Source: Polydactylus sextarius
Lineage: Eukaryota; Chordata; Actinopteri; Polynemidae
Assembly (NCBI GenBank): GCA_016801845.1
Contig: CM028909.1
Location: 21,074,813-21,138,812 of the forward strand
DNA length: 64,000 nt
Direction of reading: 5' to 3'
Shown: positions 59,679-64,000 of the stretch, one piece after another
Numbering within the stretch: position 1 is the first letter of the stretch
Layout of the letters: the number at the start of each line of letters is the position of its first letter
Position numbers and translations under genes: made by a program
Notes under the pieces: generated by a model
The model's database searches: none
The model's input: the letters and a program-made list of their open reading frames with translations, nothing else
What the model was told of the DNA's origin: nothing

Positions 59679-62056
59679 ACAGCTACTCTTCTCCCAATCA
59701 GATGAGTCGCAGCTGTTTATAAAATTGTTTCATCTATACACGCTGAGGAAACTTTCCTCCCCCACTAATTGTTGCCATGAAGCGCACTTGTGTCAACTAC
59801 CATCATTACTGCATTAGAGTGTATACATTGGATCCATGCTGATCCAAGTGGCTACCTCTGTCTGAGGAAACTGTTGACGGCTCCTCAGCAGATGGAAGCT
59901 GTCATCACTTTCTTTCTCTCCGTCACCTCTTCAATCTCTTTCCCTCTCATTCACACTCCCTGTCCCACACTCACTGTTATGTCGTCTTCCCACGTTGCAT
60001 GTTTGTGTGTTTGTGCTCGTACTCCTGTTATTTCTGTTGCCTCATACGGACACCGTAAGCGTGATACAGTGCGAACAGGCTTATTTTGCCTCAGAGACAC
60101 AGTCACAGGTTGTCATGCATGTCTAAGACTGCGGGTGGCTTCAGCTCACATGGACCTAAACACAGCATACTAAACATCTGTTGTGTAAGCCATTAACACC
60201 CCACCACGAGAGTGCGAATTAAAAGGAAGAGGGATTTGAGTATCGCTGTGTATCTGTTAAGCTGGACTGAGTCATGCCGAATGAAGGAAGTTGGTTGTTA
60301 CAGTTTTCATGTGTGGAGGTTGGGGGAGGGGGGCTACGGCGGCTTTGGCCACAATGGGGTTACAGAGACAGAATGTGGTCCAAGTCCAAATGTGCAGTCT
60401 GTTCCTTCCAGTGCTGACGTTATCACTAAATTATTCCTCCTGTCATCTTTTTCAAACCCATTTACATCAATTTGATGTCAAACCAAAAGATTAACTGGCA
60501 TATGCGGTCCTCAGACAGGCTTACAATAATATATTTTAATTAGTAAATTTTAACAATGTTTGTCCCTATAGCTGCTAAATCCAGTATGTTCACCCTATGT
60601 TTATCTGTGGCTAAAAAGCCAGAGAAGGCTAAAAGCTCTGAACCGAGTCAGGAGATAATCCTCCATAGGCTTGTCACCATGACTGCCTTCTCTCACATTA
60701 CACATGATGTAATTTAATCCATAGTGTTATATAAAAATGTTCATCAGTGTAACTGCATTGATGAGAGACTGTCTTTCTCTGGTTATAGGATGGTAAATCT
60801 AAAATTTGTGTTTTATTGTTACCTACCATCAGCGAGGAAGAAGAAAAGGCAACCTTTTATTTATTTAGTCAACGGCAACTTTTATAAATACAAATTTAAT
60901 TACACTGCTTCATCTTATTACTATTGATGTTGGAAGTGCTTCACTTTAAATCTAATATTGCAAAGTCTACAACAGTATGAAAGAAGAAGAGGAAAAACCT
61001 CAGGGAGGAGCAGGATAGAATTATGTATTCTCTCGCTGAATACCAATCGGATAATAATAATAAACATCTGAAATGGAAGCGCTGCTTGCCACAACACATA
61101 GACGTATATTAATACACATCGTGAAACATCTTGACAATGTTATTGAAACTTTTCCAGATGGCTCCACAATTAACACACAGAACATTAAGGGATGTCTAAA
61201 TGTTCGAAATATAATTACACTCATAAGGCACTGCTCATTTCTCTAATCTGAAGCTACAGAGCTGTGGCAGCATTATTTTACTGTGTGATTTTAGTATAAT
61301 GTAAATGTGCAGATTTGGATCCAAAGAAAAAAAATGTGGCTAAAAATTCACATTTAACACTATCACTTGGGACATTTTCACAGGCATTTTAGGTCATTAT
61401 ATCTTAAGATATTACTGTAAGAATGAATGGGAACAAGCTAGCAGCTCTATAAATTTCATGCCAGACTATGTAACGCAGCCTTACATCACTGGGTTAACTG
61501 AGCATACTCAAAATGTAAAACTTAATTGCGATGGAGTTAATTCTTGTCAAGTAGCACTCTAACAGGTTTGTCCATTTGCTTCCATTATAAAATCACTTAA
61601 TCCAGTGTTTTGGCAGCTTTTCAGTTTTGCCTTTGCTTGATTGCACAGGAGCTATCTACACTGTTTGTATAAAGGATGCATTTGACCAGCCATGGATTAG
61701 GTAGACATTTATAACACCACTCAATGCAGTGCTCATGCTTCAAAAGAGAAATCAAAAACCTTCTGTGGACAGGTTGGTCTGTATTCCTGAACATTTAATA
61801 CTACTTTTCAAAAAATGATAACTTATATAAGTTCAACTATATTTAAAATATTAGATTATATATTTTAAATACTTGTGAATTGATATTAAATGGAAAATCA
61901 GTGGTGGCACTGCAACAAAATACAATTGAACCAATCAGACTCTGGAAAGCGATCCCTACTCTCCCAACCCCTAACCCTGACTCATACTCAGTAAAGTCAT
62001 ACTTTTATTTGATTAATCATTGGCAGGCTGAAAAATATTAGATAGTCTGTGAGAAA

Positions 62057-62115
62057 ACAAAAAAAAAACAAAACCAAAACCAACAAAAAAATAAATAAAT
62101 AAATTAAAAAAAAAC
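62057..62115. repeat. A-rich simple repeat
   Basis: Runs of A with (aaaac)n and (aaat)n units. Confidence 0.85.
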
Positions 62116-64000
62116 AGCGATAAATCCCACAAAAGCTTTTGCAAGACACCACAATTATTCTGCATCTCCATGATGGGCTCTTGCCAAAAGTGAAGCAATG
62201 ACACGGAGCACGGAGAATTTATTCTTGGGTTTATTCTCTGAGGCTGAGTTTATTCTCCTAGCACAGAGACTTTATTCACAGGTTTTATTCTCAAGTTTTC
62301 AACTTTCAAAGTCATAGCAAGTGGGAATTTCAATCTGAAAATCACAAGCACAGATAAAATATATTGCAAGGGCAGCAATATGGGCAATTATAAGTTTCCT
62401 CTTTGCGCTAGTGGTGCGCAGATCAGAATCAGAAGAGGCTGGCAGACATGCCTCCCCAAAGACCAAAAAATATTGTGAGGGAAATTGTTTGTATCATGGG
62501 AGCCTCTGCACTTCTACAGGCAACTTTTTTGCATCACAGAGATTCTCTGTTAACTTTCCTTGAAGTGAAGTTTTATTCCAGAGAACAAATAAATGTCTAT
62601 CAAATTTACATCAGTCCAATTTGTTTTGCTTTGAAGACCAATATGCATATAATAGTTAGTAATGAACAGATCAGATAAACATGGCACCAGCAAAGAACAT
62701 TTATGACAACAAGAGTTATAAATACACTATTAGGACTCTTTCAATAGTGCCGCCGTTTGGTTTCATAACATACAATTTTCTTTTATTGATGGGAGTTTGA
62801 AATCAGCCCTTGACAATCAATCCTGTCATAAAATGCAAGTCTGAAATGCAAGGGTGCAGTCTACAGTTAAAATGCAGAGCTTGTATAGAAACAGGCAAGC
62901 TGAAAAGTTTATGTTGGTCCATTGTGTGTTATTATGTGTCTTATGGAGGCTGACTTGTGTAATTCCTTCACAATTTGTGCTTACCTTTCAATTCCTCCAA
63001 AGTGCTGATGAAAACAAACACATCAATAAACTGTTAGAAATTGGTTGGTGCATGTGTAACAGATGACCTTTTCCAGGTTTCCATTTAGTTTTGATATTTA
63101 TTTAATAGGAGGTGTCATGTTGAATAATGGCCATTTTTCATATTTGTGTTGAGTGGCACATCTCCAGTGTTAGCAGGACTGCAGCCACAGTTTACTCAGT
63201 TCAGATAAAAGAGTCCAACAGTGATACATTAGTCTTTGGTACCCACCTTTACACTCCTGTTACAGTCATTTACCATGGTAACCATACAGTAAGTGAAGGA
63301 AATCTGACATAATCACCACATATCATGAGCCAAAAACGTGGAGCATAAGACTGAGGAAACTGATGTGTTACTATGGCAACACGAACATTTCAGTGGCAGC
63401 AGTGGGATGAGCAGCAGCAACTTTCTAGGGATCATGATTTTTTTTTAACTCAACACATTTTATTTGTGGACAAAAAAAACATGTTTTAGCAGGTGCTTGG
63501 AGGTAAAAGTGTCAGGAGACATTCCACGTCCTCTTCAATCTGATCAGGTCTGTCATCCATGAACACTCATTGTTAACATTGAGCTGTTAATGTATGAATG
63601 GTCAGGTAAATGATTGAGGTATTTATAGAGGTAATCATACTGTCCTTTAGTTCCTTAGCTCTTGGGTATTAATTGGGAGGTTGAGCCCTAAAGACTGCAG
63701 ACCTTGAGCCCATTTAGAGGTCAGGGATGGCTCTTAGCCAATGACTCAGAATTCATTGCGAACTTAAGGAATCTGCGCATTCCACTTTTTCATCCATTGA
63801 GTTAATTGTTAAATAACACCAAAGCAAGCCTTCTTTATTTACCTCAAATAACAGGAGACACTACATGTATTGTCTGGTGTCCATTCACTGGTCTGTAAGA
63901 ATAAATGGAGCTTACTGGCAGTCTAGTCAGGGAGAATATTTCATGTTAAATATTTTTCTCCTAATACTCCATCTAAGCCATACCTCTTGGCTCTTGTTCA

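Larger units (their letters stand above)
56601..64000. other. Intergenic DNA upstream of ajap1, no gene recognised
   Basis: All open frames are short and unlike known families. The stretch holds a (TTTC)n array, an inverted-repeat element (about 57470-57930), a long (GT)n array, an A-rich tract at about 62057-62115 and otherwise anonymous AT-rich DNA. No second promoter-like CpG cluster was seen. Confidence 0.5.

Noticed and set aside
59462..59817. Poly Cys-Val and His-Thr frames
   Set aside because: Translation of the (GT)n array.

Overview
This is an AT-rich, repeat-dotted stretch of vertebrate genome, almost certainly from a ray-finned (teleost) fish. The evidence is spliced genes with GT-AG introns, very many long (CA/GT)n arrays, and decayed non-LTR retrotransposons of types common in teleosts. 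It holds one protein-coding gene I can support. No bacterial-type operon, CRISPR array, rRNA or tRNA was recognised.

The gene is ajap1 (adherens junction-associated protein 1, also called SHREW1), on the minus strand, with all of its coding exons inside the window. Five coding exons join in frame: 55747-55719 (29 nt), 33756-32999 (758 nt), 19993-19906 (88 nt), 19761-19519 (243 nt) and 18658-18586 (73 nt, ending in TGA). The product is 396 residues, against about 411 for the human protein. It is a type I membrane protein. Its order is a signal peptide, a basic ectodomain with a furin-type RARR site, a WGPTG motif, a Thr-rich stalk, one transmembrane helix, a highly conserved cytoplasmic tail and a KWFEISC C-terminus. 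Only the small 29-nt and 73-nt exons and the transmembrane exon lack a long open frame of their own; they were found by splice-site and family matching.

Layout: 1-18585 is the region downstream of ajap1, without recognisable genes, carrying one Rex3/RTE-like LINE remnant (about 10612-11410) and perhaps ajap1 3' UTR in its upper part. 18586-19993 is the compact 3' half of the gene (three exons in 1.4 kb). 19994-32998 is intron 2 (13 kb). 32999-33756 is the big ectodomain exon. 33757-55718 is intron 1 (22 kb) with a second LINE remnant near 46.2 kb and a probable hAT-like remnant near 47.6 kb. 55719-56600 is the 5' exon and a CpG-enriched presumptive promoter with a perfect cAMP response element. 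56600-64000 is upstream intergenic DNA with an inverted-repeat element near 57.7 kb.

I found no sign of an undescribed multi-gene system. The most useful observations concern the ajap1 protein (processing site, conserved GABA-B sushi-binding-type motif, a CxxC pair I do not recall in the human protein), two short upstream ORFs before the start codon, and several perfect palindromes or inverted repeats in non-coding DNA.
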